A stretch of DNA of 64,000 bases from Streptomyces sp. NBC_01498 (GTDB taxonomy: Bacteria > Actinomycetota > Actinomycetes > Streptomycetales > Streptomycetaceae). Shown here in pieces: positions 18,413-26,737 of this stretch. Every line of letters begins with the position of its first letter. Position 1 is the stretch's first letter. The notes below the pieces were generated by a model that was not told the DNA's origin, ran no database searches, and was given only the letters and a program-made list of their open reading frames with translations. Both the position numbers and the translations under genes were made by a program. The stretch is taken from contig NZ_CP109598.1 in NCBI RefSeq assembly GCF_036327775.1, forward strand, positions 1-64,000, in the 5' to 3' direction.

Positions 18413-19303
18413 CTAGCGGTCGGCGGTGGTCACCTGGGAACCCCGCGCGTACACCCGGCCCCGCCGTTTGGCGTGGCGGAGGAAGAGGGACGTCGGTATC
18501 AGGCAGACCAGGATCGCCACGGCGCTTGCCTCCGGGCCGAACGAGCCGCCGGTGATCAGTGCCGGGCCGGTGACCGTCGCCTCCAGGAGGCTGCCGAGAC
18601 CGTCCGCCGAGCCGGAGACGGTGGTGCCGAAGATGCCCCCCACCGCCATGTTCCAGCCCAGGTGCAGACCGATGGGCAGCCAGAGGGAGCGGGTTGCCGC
18701 GTAGGCCGAGGCCAGGAGCAGTCCGCCCTCGACGGCGATGGCGAGGGCGCCCCAGAGCGTGGCGAGGGGGTTGGCCAGATGTACGAGACCGAAGATCAGC
18801 CCTGACGCGGCGAGCGCGCCCCAGGTGCCCGTCTTCTCCTCCAGGACGCGGAACACCACTCCCCGGAAGATGAGTTCCTCGGTGACGGCCACGGTGCACA
18901 TGAGGCCCAGGGTGGTCAACGCGCCGCCGAACGAGCCCCACCCGTCGAGCTGGTAGCCGCCGGTCAGTGCGATGACCGTGATCGTCACGGTGAAGGCGCC
19001 CAGGCCGATCAGCGTTCCCCGGCGCAGTCCGGACCGCGCGTCGCCCAGCCGCAGTTCCGCCGGGTCGTCGCGGTTCTCCAGGCGGTGTGCCAGCAGGCGG
19101 TAGAGACCGACCGCGAGCGCCGCCATCGCCACGCCGGCGGCGAGGCCCGTGACCGGTGTGACGTCGGCGAGGCCGTTGACCAGTCCGGCGAGCGCGCCGA
19201 AAGCGGCCAGGGCGGCGGTCATCGAGACCGGTCGCCCCCACGGGGAGCGGGCCCAGCGACGGATGCGGGCCGCCTTCGAGGTGTCCTCGGACCGAGGTGA
19301 CAT
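18413..19303 (-). CDS. CPBP family intramembrane metalloprotease
   Basis: Multi-pass membrane protein (296 aa) with the CPBP/Abi motifs: EELIFRGVVFR (Glu-Glu pair and Arg), FGLVHLANP and HLGWNMAVGG (His and Asn). Roughly eight hydrophobic segments are visible. Family members are Rce1-like proteases or proteins linked to bacteriocin self-immunity. The start is well placed, with AAGGAG 6 nt upstream. It is divergent from the histidine kinase gene that follows, which could regulate it. Confidence 0.85.
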   Translation of the reverse strand: MSPRSEDTSKAARIRRWARSPWGRPVSMTAALAAFGALAGLVNGLADVTPVTGLAAGVAMAALAVGLYRLLAHRLENRDDPAELRLGDARSGLRRGTLIGLGAFTVTITVIALTGGYQLDGWGSFGGALTTLGLMCTVAVTEELIFRGVVFRVLEEKTGTWGALAASGLIFGLVHLANPLATLWGALAIAVEGGLLLASAYAATRSLWLPIGLHLGWNMAVGGIFGTTVSGSADGLGSLLEATVTGPALITGGSFGPEASAVAILVCLIPTSLFLRHAKRRGRVYARGSQVTTADR

Positions 19304-19535
19304 CGTGTTCTCCTTCCGGCCCGGTGCGGGTGCGCCGGTGTCCGATGCCGGAAAACTAGACGGCGGGGGCGCGCCGGATCGTCACCTCGGGGTGGACACT
19401 TCCGGGGCTCCTCGTCCCCCGCCGGAGCCACATCTCGCGAGCGACACGGGTTGTCCACTCACGGGGGACGCCGGGGCCTCTCCCGGCCGGATAGGCTCCT
19501 GCGGTTCGTCAGATCCCCGAGCCCGCGAGGACGTT

Positions 19536-20825
19536 GTGACACCCGAGAGCCGGCCGCCCGTCACCCGGGCCACCACCCCTCGCGCCGTACGGGCCGACGC
19601 GCGTCCGCCGGTTCCGGCGCCCGTGGCCGACCGGTACCGGTCGCTGAGCTCCTGGTGGCGTACGCGGCCGAGCGCCACTCGGGACCGTGAGCTCGCGGCC
19701 GTGCTCGCCGTGCTGTCGTTCGCGGCTCCGCTGGACAGCGTCGGGGCCCAGTTCGGTGACCTGCCTGTCCGGCAGGCCGGTGTTGCCGGTGTTCTGCTGA
19801 CGTTGGGGCAGACCCTGCCGCTCGCCGTCCGCGCCCGGCGGCCCGCCCTCTGCCTGACACTGGTGGCTCTCTGTTTCGCGCTCCACCAGACCTGCGCCCA
19901 TCCGCCGAACATCGGCAGCCTGGGCCTGTATGTCGCGCTGTACTCGGTGGGCGCCCACCAGGAGAGGTGGCGGCGGCTGCTCCCGGTGCCCGCCGTCGCG
20001 GCGTACGGCGTCTTCGCGGTCGTCCTGTGGCGTCTGGACTCCCCGGCGGGCATCGCCGACTACGCGGTTCATGCTCTGGCCCTCGCGGCGTTCTGGGTGG
20101 CGGGCGCGTACGTACGGGCCCGCCGCGCCGAGGAGGCGGAGCGGCGACGGCTCGCCGCCCTGGCGGCGACCGCCGAGGAACGCGCCCGGCTGGCCAGGGA
20201 GTTGCACGACGTGGTGACCCATCATGTGACGGCGATGGTCGTGCAGGCCGACGCCGCGCAGTACCTCGCCGCGTCCCCGGACCGGCTGACCGAGGGACTC
20301 ACCGCGATCAGCGGCACCGGTCGGCGTGCCCTGACCGAACTGCGGTACCTGCTGGGCGTTCTGGAGGCGACCGGCGAGTCGGCGACCGCTGAACGGGCCC
20401 CGGTCCGGGGAAAGTTGTCCGACCTGGTCGAACAGACGCGGCTGTCGGGCCAGCCCGTCGTCCTTGTCGAAGAAGGGCAGGAGGAAGGGGAGCGGGTGCC
20501 GATGGGCATCGGCGGCGAACTCGCGGCCTACCGCGTCGTACAGGAATCGCTCACCAACGCGGTGAAGTACGCGGCCGGGCGGCCCACACGGGTCCGTGTC
20601 CGCTACGGTCACGACCACATGGACATCGAGATCACCACCGACGGGCCGGACGGCGCCGCCCGCGCTCCCCTGGGCAGCGGAGCAGGCGGCCATGTCTCCG
20701 GGGGCCGGGGGCTCGGCGGGCTGCGTGAGCGGGTGGACATGCTCGGCGGCCGGTTCACGGCGGACGCCGGGTCCGACGGCGGATTCACGGTCACCGCCCG
20801 CATACCCGTCGGGGAGTCCGCATGA
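19536..20825 (+). CDS. NarL-type sensor histidine kinase
   Basis: Membrane sensor kinase (429 aa). The N-terminal half has about five or six hydrophobic segments, for example LCLTLVALCFALHQT and AVHALALAAFWVAGAYV, and no large external domain, so it probably senses a membrane signal. The HisKA_3 motif is ARELHDVVTHHVTAMV with the phosphorylated His. The N-box is QESLTNAVKYA and the G-box GRGLGGLRERVDML. The GTG at 19536 follows GAGG by 5 nt. The stop overlaps the response regulator start (ATGA), so the pair is coupled. The divergent CPBP gene may be a target. Confidence 0.87.
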   Translation: MTPESRPPVTRATTPRAVRADARPPVPAPVADRYRSLSSWWRTRPSATRDRELAAVLAVLSFAAPLDSVGAQFGDLPVRQAGVAGVLLTLGQTLPLAVRARRPALCLTLVALCFALHQTCAHPPNIGSLGLYVALYSVGAHQERWRRLLPVPAVAAYGVFAVVLWRLDSPAGIADYAVHALALAAFWVAGAYVRARRAEEAERRRLAALAATAEERARLARELHDVVTHHVTAMVVQADAAQYLAASPDRLTEGLTAISGTGRRALTELRYLLGVLEATGESATAERAPVRGKLSDLVEQTRLSGQPVVLVEEGQEEGERVPMGIGGELAAYRVVQESLTNAVKYAAGRPTRVRVRYGHDHMDIEITTDGPDGAARAPLGSGAGGHVSGGRGLGGLRERVDMLGGRFTADAGSDGGFTVTARIPVGESA

Positions 20826-21544
20826 CCGTCCCGCCCGCCGCCCTCGTGACGACGGATTCCCCGTCCGCACCCATTCGTGTGCTGATCTGCGAGGACCAGG
20901 CCCTCGTACGAACCGGTTACGTCACCATCTTCTCCGCCCAGCCCGACATGACGGTCGTCGGCGAGGCGGCCGACGGCCGGGCCGCGATCCGGGCGGCCGA
21001 GGAACTGCGCCCCGACGTCGTCGTGATGGACATCCGCATGCCCCTGCTCGACGGCATCGAGGCCACCCGGCACCTCGCCGGACCCGGGTCCGCAGGCCGT
21101 GCGAAAATCCTTGTCGTCACGACGTTCAACGTGGACGAATACGTCTACGAGGCACTGCGCGCCGGTGCCAGCGGCTTCCTGCTGAAGGACACGCCGCCGG
21201 GCGAACTCGTCGAAGGGGTACGTACCGTCGCGCGCGGCGACTCCCTTCTCTCCCCCGCCGTCACCCGGGCCCTCATCGGTACCTACGCCGACCGCGTACG
21301 CCCCGCCACCCCGGCGTTCCCGCCCGAGCGGGAGCGGCTCAAGGTACTCAGCCCGCGCGAACACGAAGTGCTGAAGCTGATCAGCCGAGGGCTTTCGAAC
21401 GCCGAGATCGCGGCCGAACTGGTGCTCAGTGCCGAGACCGTGAAGACGTACGTCTCCCGCATCCTCGCCAAGCTCGATCTGCGCGATCGCGTCCAGGCCG
21501 TCGTCCTCGCCTATCGCGCGGGGGTCGCGGACGGGAGCGCGTGA
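20822..21544 (+). CDS. NarL/FixJ-type response regulator
   Basis: Response regulator (240 aa). Receiver domain at about residues 18-135 with acidic pocket CEDQ, phospho-acceptor Asp in VVVMDIRMPLLDG, conserved Thr in VVTTFN and Lys in FLLKDTPP. The C-terminal LuxR-type HTH contains LSPREHEVLKLISRG and NAEIAAELVLSAETVKTYVSRIL. It is the partner of the kinase whose stop codon it overlaps. Confidence 0.9.
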   Translation: MTVPPAALVTTDSPSAPIRVLICEDQALVRTGYVTIFSAQPDMTVVGEAADGRAAIRAAEELRPDVVVMDIRMPLLDGIEATRHLAGPGSAGRAKILVVTTFNVDEYVYEALRAGASGFLLKDTPPGELVEGVRTVARGDSLLSPAVTRALIGTYADRVRPATPAFPPERERLKVLSPREHEVLKLISRGLSNAEIAAELVLSAETVKTYVSRILAKLDLRDRVQAVVLAYRAGVADGSA

Positions 21545-21814
21545 CGAGGCGCGTACCGGTGCGGATCGCGGCGTACGGGCATCCTCCCGGCTTTCCACAC
21601 GGAGGCCGGCGGCCCGACTTCGGCATCCACCAGGGCGACCTGGTCCCGGCGGCCGGGCGCTCGTTGCCGGGCCGTTCAACGAACGTGAGGGGCGGCGTGC
21701 GGACCGACGGACGGCGTCCCGGAGATGAACCGCCCTTCGGGCGCTGGACACTTGGCGCTCCCGAACGGTTGCGCGGGCGGTGCGGGGGCTCGTGGTGCGC
21801 GACCCGCCGCACGC

Positions 21815-22186
21815 TCACCCGGGTGAGGTCTCGGCCGTCGCCACCGTCTCCGTACCTTCTCGGCGTATCCGCTCGCTCCCCCAGGCGCCGAGCGGTGCGA
21901 GCGCCTGGTTGAGGGTGCGTCCGTGCTCGGTCAGTGAGTACTCCACCCGTGGCGGCACCTCGGCATAGACCTTCCGGTTCACCAGGCCGTCCTCCTCCAG
22001 CTCGCGCAGGTGCTGCGTCAGCATCTTCTCGCTCACCCCGGGCAGTCCGCGACGCAGTTCGGCGAAGCGGCGCACGCGCCAGGTGTCGAGTTCCCAGAGG
22101 ATCAAGCCCTTCCACTTACCGCTCACCACGTCGAGAGCGGCGTCGATACCGCAGATGTACGGCCCCTGTCGTGGTGCCTTGGCCAT
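21815..22186 (-). CDS. HxlR family regulator
   Basis: Winged-helix regulator (123 aa) of the HxlR/DUF24 type. CGIDAALDVVSGKWKGLILWEL opens the domain and carries the single N-terminal Cys often used for redox or electrophile sensing. MLTQHLRELEEDGLVNR is the recognition helix, and VEYSLTEHGRTL the wing. It is divergent from an imine-reductase-like gene, with an inverted repeat between them, so it probably represses that gene and itself. Confidence 0.87.
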   Translation of the reverse strand: MAKAPRQGPYICGIDAALDVVSGKWKGLILWELDTWRVRRFAELRRGLPGVSEKMLTQHLRELEEDGLVNRKVYAEVPPRVEYSLTEHGRTLNQALAPLGAWGSERIRREGTETVATAETSPG

Positions 22187-22209
22187 CGCTGATCCCCTTA
22201 CTTTGAGGT

Positions 22210-22236
22210 AAGTACCGCAGAAAATAGTAGGTACTT
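22210..22236. promoter_or_regulatory. HxlR operator candidate
   Basis: AAGTACC-N13-GGTACTT is a perfect 7-bp inverted repeat centred in the 83-bp region between the divergent hxlR-like and imine-reductase-like genes. GTAC-type repeats with long spacers are common for HxlR regulators. The spacer is AT-rich (GCAGAAAATAGTA) and may include a -10 element. Confidence 0.65.
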
Positions 22237-22269
22237 CCGCGAGGTGCGGCGCTCTCCGAGCATGGAGAG

Positions 22270-23178
22270 GTGAACGAACAACAGAACCGAACCACTCCGC
22301 AGGACACCGCTGTCACCGTGATCGGGCTCGGCCCGATGGGCCGGGCGATGACCCGGACCCTCCTCGCCGCCGGCCACCCTGTCACGGTCTGGAACCGCAC
22401 CCCGGGCCGGGCCGACGGTGTCGTCGCCGCCGGAGCGAAGCCCGCCCGCACGCCCGGCGAAGCAGTCGAGGCCAGTGACCTCGTGATCCTCAGCCTCACC
22501 GACTATCAGGCGATGTACGACATCCTCGGCGGCGCCACCGCGTCCCTCACCGGCAGGACACTGGTCAACCTGAGCTCCGACACTCCCGTCCGCTCACGCG
22601 AGGCGGCCGCCTGGGCAGCGGGCCACGGGGCCGCCTTCCTCACCGGCGGTGTCATGGTCCCCGCGCCGATGGTGGGCACAGAGGCGGCCCATGTCTACTA
22701 CAGCGGTCGCGACCAGGTGAGCGAGAGGCACCTGGCGGCGTTGGCGCTGCTGGGAGCACCACGCTTCCTGGGCGTGGACCCGGGACTCGCCCAGATGATG
22801 TACCAGGCGCAACTCGCCGTGTTCCTGACCACGTTGTCGGGACTGATGCACGCCACCGCGATGCTCGGCACCGTGGGGATGAGGGCCGCGGAAGCGCTGC
22901 CGGAGCTTCTCGCCTCGGCCGACTCGATCGGCGACATCCTCAGGGCCGGCGAGGAGAACCCCGGGGCCGCGCTCGACGCCGGGAACCACCCCGGGGACCT
23001 GAGCACCGTCACCATGATGGGCGCGACGGCCGACCACATCGTCGGGACCAGTACAGCGCTCGGCCTCGACCTCGCGCTCCCCCTGGCGGTGCGGGCGCAC
23101 TATCGGCAGGCCATCGGCAACGGCCATGGGGGTGATCACTGGACCCGCATCATCGACAGCATCCGGGGACCGCGCTGA
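22270..23178 (+). CDS. Imine reductase-like NAD(P)-dependent oxidoreductase (3)
   Basis: Third imine-reductase-like protein of the window (302 aa), with Rossmann motif VIGLGPMGRAMTRTLL and NADPH-type TVWNRTPGRAD. It differs from the other two around the central helix: the position where they read YDTALF or HDLALL reads YQAQLA here, so the acidic residue often implicated in catalysis is Gln. Substrate and activity may therefore differ. The start is a GTG with its purine-rich site directly adjacent, so it may be off by a few codons. It is divergent from an HxlR regulator and probably inducible. Confidence 0.78.
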   Translation: MNEQQNRTTPQDTAVTVIGLGPMGRAMTRTLLAAGHPVTVWNRTPGRADGVVAAGAKPARTPGEAVEASDLVILSLTDYQAMYDILGGATASLTGRTLVNLSSDTPVRSREAAAWAAGHGAAFLTGGVMVPAPMVGTEAAHVYYSGRDQVSERHLAALALLGAPRFLGVDPGLAQMMYQAQLAVFLTTLSGLMHATAMLGTVGMRAAEALPELLASADSIGDILRAGEENPGAALDAGNHPGDLSTVTMMGATADHIVGTSTALGLDLALPLAVRAHYRQAIGNGHGGDHWTRIIDSIRGPR

Positions 23179-23494
23179 GCGACCCGGGGACGCGGGGCGG
23201 GCGAGATGCGGGAGCACGCGGACGCGAGGCGGGCGAGGTGCGCGGGTGCGGCGGCGGGAGTGAGCGCGGGCAAGGTGCTCGGGTGCGGCGGGCGGCTGCG
23301 GGAAGTGCACAGAGCCATCGTGCTTCGCGTCGAACGGGCGCATCCTGTTCGTCCCGGCGCTCCCGGGCCGCTCGTACGCGACCGCGTGGAGCAGGTCGCC
23401 GACGGGGGTCGGCCGGCGCCTCGGGCGGTGTCTGCCGCCACTCCCGCCGGGCGCGGCCGTTGACGGCACGGGAACCCGTTCGCGTAGGGCGCGT
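23179..23494. other. 316-bp region without a gene
   Basis: GC-rich sequence with imperfect GCGGGCGAG/GGTGCGG repeats between convergent genes. No coding region or clear terminator was recognised. Confidence 0.4.
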
Positions 23495-24049
23495 TCACCA
23501 GGGCCCGACGGGCCGCCTTCCGGCCGCTCCGAGCAGGATGTCCCGTGTGGAGCCCATCGCGTACGTGTCCACGTCGCTGGAGAGTTCCGCCACGTCCAGG
23601 AGGAGCGGCCGGATGTCGACACCGGCGTCCCGTGCCTGCGCGCACAGGTCGTTCAGGGCGACCATCATGTCCCGTGTGTCGCGGCCCTGATCCTCGACGG
23701 ACATCTCCAGCAGTCGCTGTCGGAAGCCCTGAGGTGTGGGTTCGAAGGGCAGCGTCGTGGCCCAGCAGAAGGAGTGGCACCGCGCCAGGAGCGCGCGGAG
23801 GGCGGCCCGGACGTCTTCGTCGCCCTCGTCGTAGCGGGCGAGCACGTTCCGCAGTGCCGCCTCGGCCTCCGGGCGGATTCCCGCCTCGTCCAGCGGACGC
23901 GGGCCTTCTTGTGCCTTCCGCATCCAGTCGGGGTCCGTGAGATCCACCGGCCTCGTCGCGATGGGCTCGATGCACAGATCGATCCGTGCGACCCATTCCT
24001 CCAGGTCCGCCAGTTCTGCTGGTTCAGCCGGTTCCGCCGGTTCGGTCAT
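23495..24049 (-). CDS. Hypothetical cytoplasmic protein
   Basis: Acidic, soluble protein of 184 aa without signal peptide or membrane segment. I do not recognise the family. The N-terminus carries a short in-frame repeat (AEPAEPAEPAE) from a 9-nt tandem repeat in the DNA. The rest is predicted helical (WVARIDLCIEPIATRP, ALRALLARCHSFCWA, MMVALNDLCAQARDAG) with three scattered Cys. Codon use looks normal for Streptomyces. It has no obvious operon partner. Confidence 0.6.
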   Translation of the reverse strand: MTEPAEPAEPAELADLEEWVARIDLCIEPIATRPVDLTDPDWMRKAQEGPRPLDEAGIRPEAEAALRNVLARYDEGDEDVRAALRALLARCHSFCWATTLPFEPTPQGFRQRLLEMSVEDQGRDTRDMMVALNDLCAQARDAGVDIRPLLLDVAELSSDVDTYAMGSTRDILLGAAGRRPVGPW

Positions 24050-24263
24050 GGCGTCCCTTCCCTGTTCGAGTGTGTGTGACGCGAGTGCGGGGCGTCACGG
24101 CCGTGGTCCGCGGAAGCCCATTCTGGTCGCTCGTGACGGTGGCCGCGGCTTCCTCGTCGACGGCGGGGCACCGGGAACCGGGCCGACACGTGCGGGTGAG
24201 CCGGATCCCGCTGTACGGGCCGCTCACGGGTCACCATGGGTGGCCTTCGACGAGTGAGGATCC

Positions 24264-24983
24264 GTGGTGAGCGGAACAGGTTCCACGTACGTGCTGATCC
24301 CGGGCGCCTGGCACGGCGGGTGGTCCTGGCGCCCGGTGGCGGAGAGGCTGCGGGCCGCCGGGCATCGCGCGGTCTGCCTCACTCTTCCCGGTTTGGGGGA
24401 CGGCGACGATCCTTCGGGAATCGGGCTCGTGGACGCGGTGGAGCACGTGGTGTCCGAGGTCGGGAGACTGGCCGTCACCGACGTGGTCCTGGTCGCACAC
24501 AGCTGGGGCGGCTACCCGGCGGCCGGTGCGGCGCACCGCCTGTCGGACAGGGTGGCGAAGGTCGTCCTCTACGCGGCGCAGATCCCGGTGCGGGGCAGGT
24601 CGCTGCTGGACGACAATCCTCCGGAGGCCGCGGCGATGCTGCGCGGGCTCATCGACGCCTCCCCGACGCGGGCGATCCCGCCCAGTCTCCAATTCGTCCA
24701 GGGCATCTTCATGCCGGACGCCGAAGAGGAGACGCAGCGCGTGGTGGCGGAACTGCTGACGCCGCAGCCGGGCAACTACTTCCTGGACGCCCTCGACGTT
24801 CCCACGGTGACCGAACTCGGCATTCCCGCGCTCTACATCCTCGGCGAGGACGACCACGCGCTGCCCCGGCCCGGCGCGGAGTTCGCGGCGCGGCTGGGCC
24901 TGGAACCCCTGATGATTCCGGGAACCCACGAGGGTCTGCTGACCCACCCCGACGAGCTCGCCGAGGCGATCCTGAACCATTGA
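24264..24983 (+). CDS. Alpha/beta hydrolase
   Basis: Hydrolase of 239 aa. LIPGAWHGGWSWRPV contains the oxyanion-hole region, VAHSWGGYPA the nucleophile elbow with the catalytic Ser, LGEDDHALP the acidic residue region, and GTHEGLLTHPDELA the catalytic His. The layout resembles plant-type esterases of the hydroxynitrile lyase/methylesterase group. The GTG at 24264 follows AGGA by 3-4 nt; the second GTG three bases later is an alternative. Substrate unknown. Confidence 0.82.
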   Translation: MVSGTGSTYVLIPGAWHGGWSWRPVAERLRAAGHRAVCLTLPGLGDGDDPSGIGLVDAVEHVVSEVGRLAVTDVVLVAHSWGGYPAAGAAHRLSDRVAKVVLYAAQIPVRGRSLLDDNPPEAAAMLRGLIDASPTRAIPPSLQFVQGIFMPDAEEETQRVVAELLTPQPGNYFLDALDVPTVTELGIPALYILGEDDHALPRPGAEFAARLGLEPLMIPGTHEGLLTHPDELAEAILNH

Positions 24984-25082
24984 CGGCGTGCGGGTCGGGT
25001 CCTCGTCGGCCGGTACTCGGGCAGCGGATCGTACGTGGAACGGCGACCCGCGTCAGCGACGGTCCGGGTCCTCGCCGGAGGC

Positions 25083-25943
25083 CTAACCGGGTGCGGCTGA
25101 GCCGGGTGGGGCTGAACCGGGTGGGGCTGAACCGGGTGGGGCTGAACCGGCCGGGGCCCAGGGCTCTTGGAGAGTGAGTGCCGGTCCACCGAGCATCAGG
25201 CCGCCGCTGACATCCAGCGACTGTCCGTTGATGAATCGTGAGTCGTCGGTGGCGAGAAAGGCCACTACGTCCGCGACGTCGGCGGGAACTCCGAGTCGCC
25301 GGGCGGTGTTCAAAGTGGCGAGCCGTTGTCTGGTGGCAACGTCCTTGTGCCAACTGGAGAGTTCCGTTTCGACAAAACCGGGTGCCACCGCGTTGACCGT
25401 GATGCCGCGCAGTGCGAGATCGCCCCAGGCAAGAGACTGGGTGAACTGCATCAGGGCGGCCTTGGCCATGGAATATACGATCTGCCGCGGATGGGCCATA
25501 TACGCGGACGCCGACGTCACGTTGATGACGCGACCGCCGTCCCGCATTCTTTCCAGCGCGAGTTTGGTCACGTAGAAGGGCGCCTTGAGATTGATCGCCA
25601 CGAGGCGGTCGAAGTCGGCCGGGCCGACATCGTCGATGCTTCCCGGTACGGGGGCCGAGGTTCCCGCGTTGTTGACCAACACGTCGACTTCGGAAGCCTG
25701 TTCGTCGAACGCGGACCACAGGGTTTCGGCGTCGCCCGGCTTTCCGAATTCGGACCTCAGCGAGAACGCCTGGCCTCCGGCCGCTTCGATCAGCTCGACA
25801 GTCTTCCGTGCTTCTTCCGTGCTGCTTCCGTAGTGCACCGCCACACGTGCCCCGTCCCGGGCCAGGCGCTGAGCGATTCCCCGGCCTATTCCTCGGCTCG
25901 CCCCGGTGACGAGGGCGGTCTTTCCGGCGAGCTGTCCCGTCAT
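25083..25943 (-). CDS. Short-chain dehydrogenase/reductase
   Basis: Classical SDR (286 aa) with cofactor motif TGASRGIGRGIAQ, NNAG, catalytic Ser in VTSASAY and YSMAK (Tyr and Lys). It would oxidise or reduce an alcohol/ketone with NAD(P); substrate unknown. The enzyme domain ends near residue 255. The tail after that is a low-complexity GSAPP repeat encoded by 15-bp DNA repeats, absent from typical family members. Start at 25943 with GAGGA about 6 nt upstream. Confidence 0.85.
   Translation of the reverse strand: MTGQLAGKTALVTGASRGIGRGIAQRLARDGARVAVHYGSSTEEARKTVELIEAAGGQAFSLRSEFGKPGDAETLWSAFDEQASEVDVLVNNAGTSAPVPGSIDDVGPADFDRLVAINLKAPFYVTKLALERMRDGGRVINVTSASAYMAHPRQIVYSMAKAALMQFTQSLAWGDLALRGITVNAVAPGFVETELSSWHKDVATRQRLATLNTARRLGVPADVADVVAFLATDDSRFINGQSLDVSGGLMLGGPALTLQEPWAPAGSAPPGSAPPGSAPPGSAAPG
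25089..25148. repeat. 15-bp tandem repeat, four copies
   Basis: Four copies of GGTGGGGCTGAACCG (the first with two changes) lie inside the 3' end of the SDR gene and encode its repeated PGSAP tail. The unit length keeps the frame, so copy number can vary without breaking the gene. Confidence 0.85.
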
Positions 25944-26173
25944 GGCGTGTCCTCGCTTCGCGCTCGCTCGCTGAAACGGAATGCGACAGTGACTCGTGGG
26001 GGGCGCCGGAATATGCCTCGGCCGTGAGTGCGCCGTCACTCCGTCACCCCTCGGATTTCCCCACTCATCAGTGTCACACGAGCGTTCGATCCCGTCATGC
26101 CGACTGTCGTGCGCCCCGGCCTCCCCACCTCAATGCGCCGACGGCCGCTCGCCAGGTTTGTTCTTCGACGGGC

Positions 26174-26731
26174 CTACAGGTCGAATTCCAGATGCTCGAT
26201 GTCGGTGAAGCGCACCTCTTCGAGAGAGCCGGCGCGGCGTCCGCCGTCCTGGAAGTAGGTCTCCTTCAGGGCTTCGGCCGCGATCTCCTGAAGCCGCTGG
26301 TCCGACGCGCCCTGCTCCTGGGCCTCGAAGAGGCGGGCGGCGTGATGGGGCGGCAGGGCGACGGTGAGGTGCCGGATCCGGTTCTGGTCCGTCGACCCGA
26401 TCGGCGCGGTGTAGCCGAGACGGGCGCGGGTGTCGATGACGATGCCGTCGGTGCTCGCCGCCCTCTTCCTGGCCCTGGCCCGGATCTGCGGCTGCCACCG
26501 CTTCTTCACCTCGTGCTCCAGGCGGGCGGCGAGGTCGGGGCGGGGCTTTCTGATCTGGTCCTTCACGTACCGCTCGACGGTGCGCTGGGACACGCGCAGC
26601 ATCTGCGCGACCGCCCGCGTGCTGCCCAACTGCTTGACCAGGTACCGCATCCGCGCGCCCGCGCTTTTCGGCACGGGCCGGGTGAACGCCTTCCGCACCG
26701 CGGCGTCCAGGCCGTCCCCGATGATGCTCAT
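26174..26731 (-). CDS. tpg: Telomere terminal protein Tpg
   Basis: Terminal protein (185 aa) that becomes covalently attached to the 5' ends of Streptomyces linear replicons and primes patching of the recessed strand. The N-terminal half is highly characteristic: FTRPVPKSAGARMRYLVKQ followed by an HTH (GSTRAVAQMLRVSQRTVERYVKD). Residue 114 is Thr (IGSTDQ), matching the residue reported to receive the first nucleotide in the S. coelicolor protein, as I recall it. The C-terminus (YFQDGGRRAGSLEEV) is also typical, and the length equals the family norm. It lies 6 nt after tap in the same operon, 26 kb from the telomere. Confidence 0.95.
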   Translation of the reverse strand: MSIIGDGLDAAVRKAFTRPVPKSAGARMRYLVKQLGSTRAVAQMLRVSQRTVERYVKDQIRKPRPDLAARLEHEVKKRWQPQIRARARKRAASTDGIVIDTRARLGYTAPIGSTDQNRIRHLTVALPPHHAARLFEAQEQGASDQRLQEIAAEALKETYFQDGGRRAGSLEEVRFTDIEHLEFDL

Positions 26732-26737
26732 CGTCCG

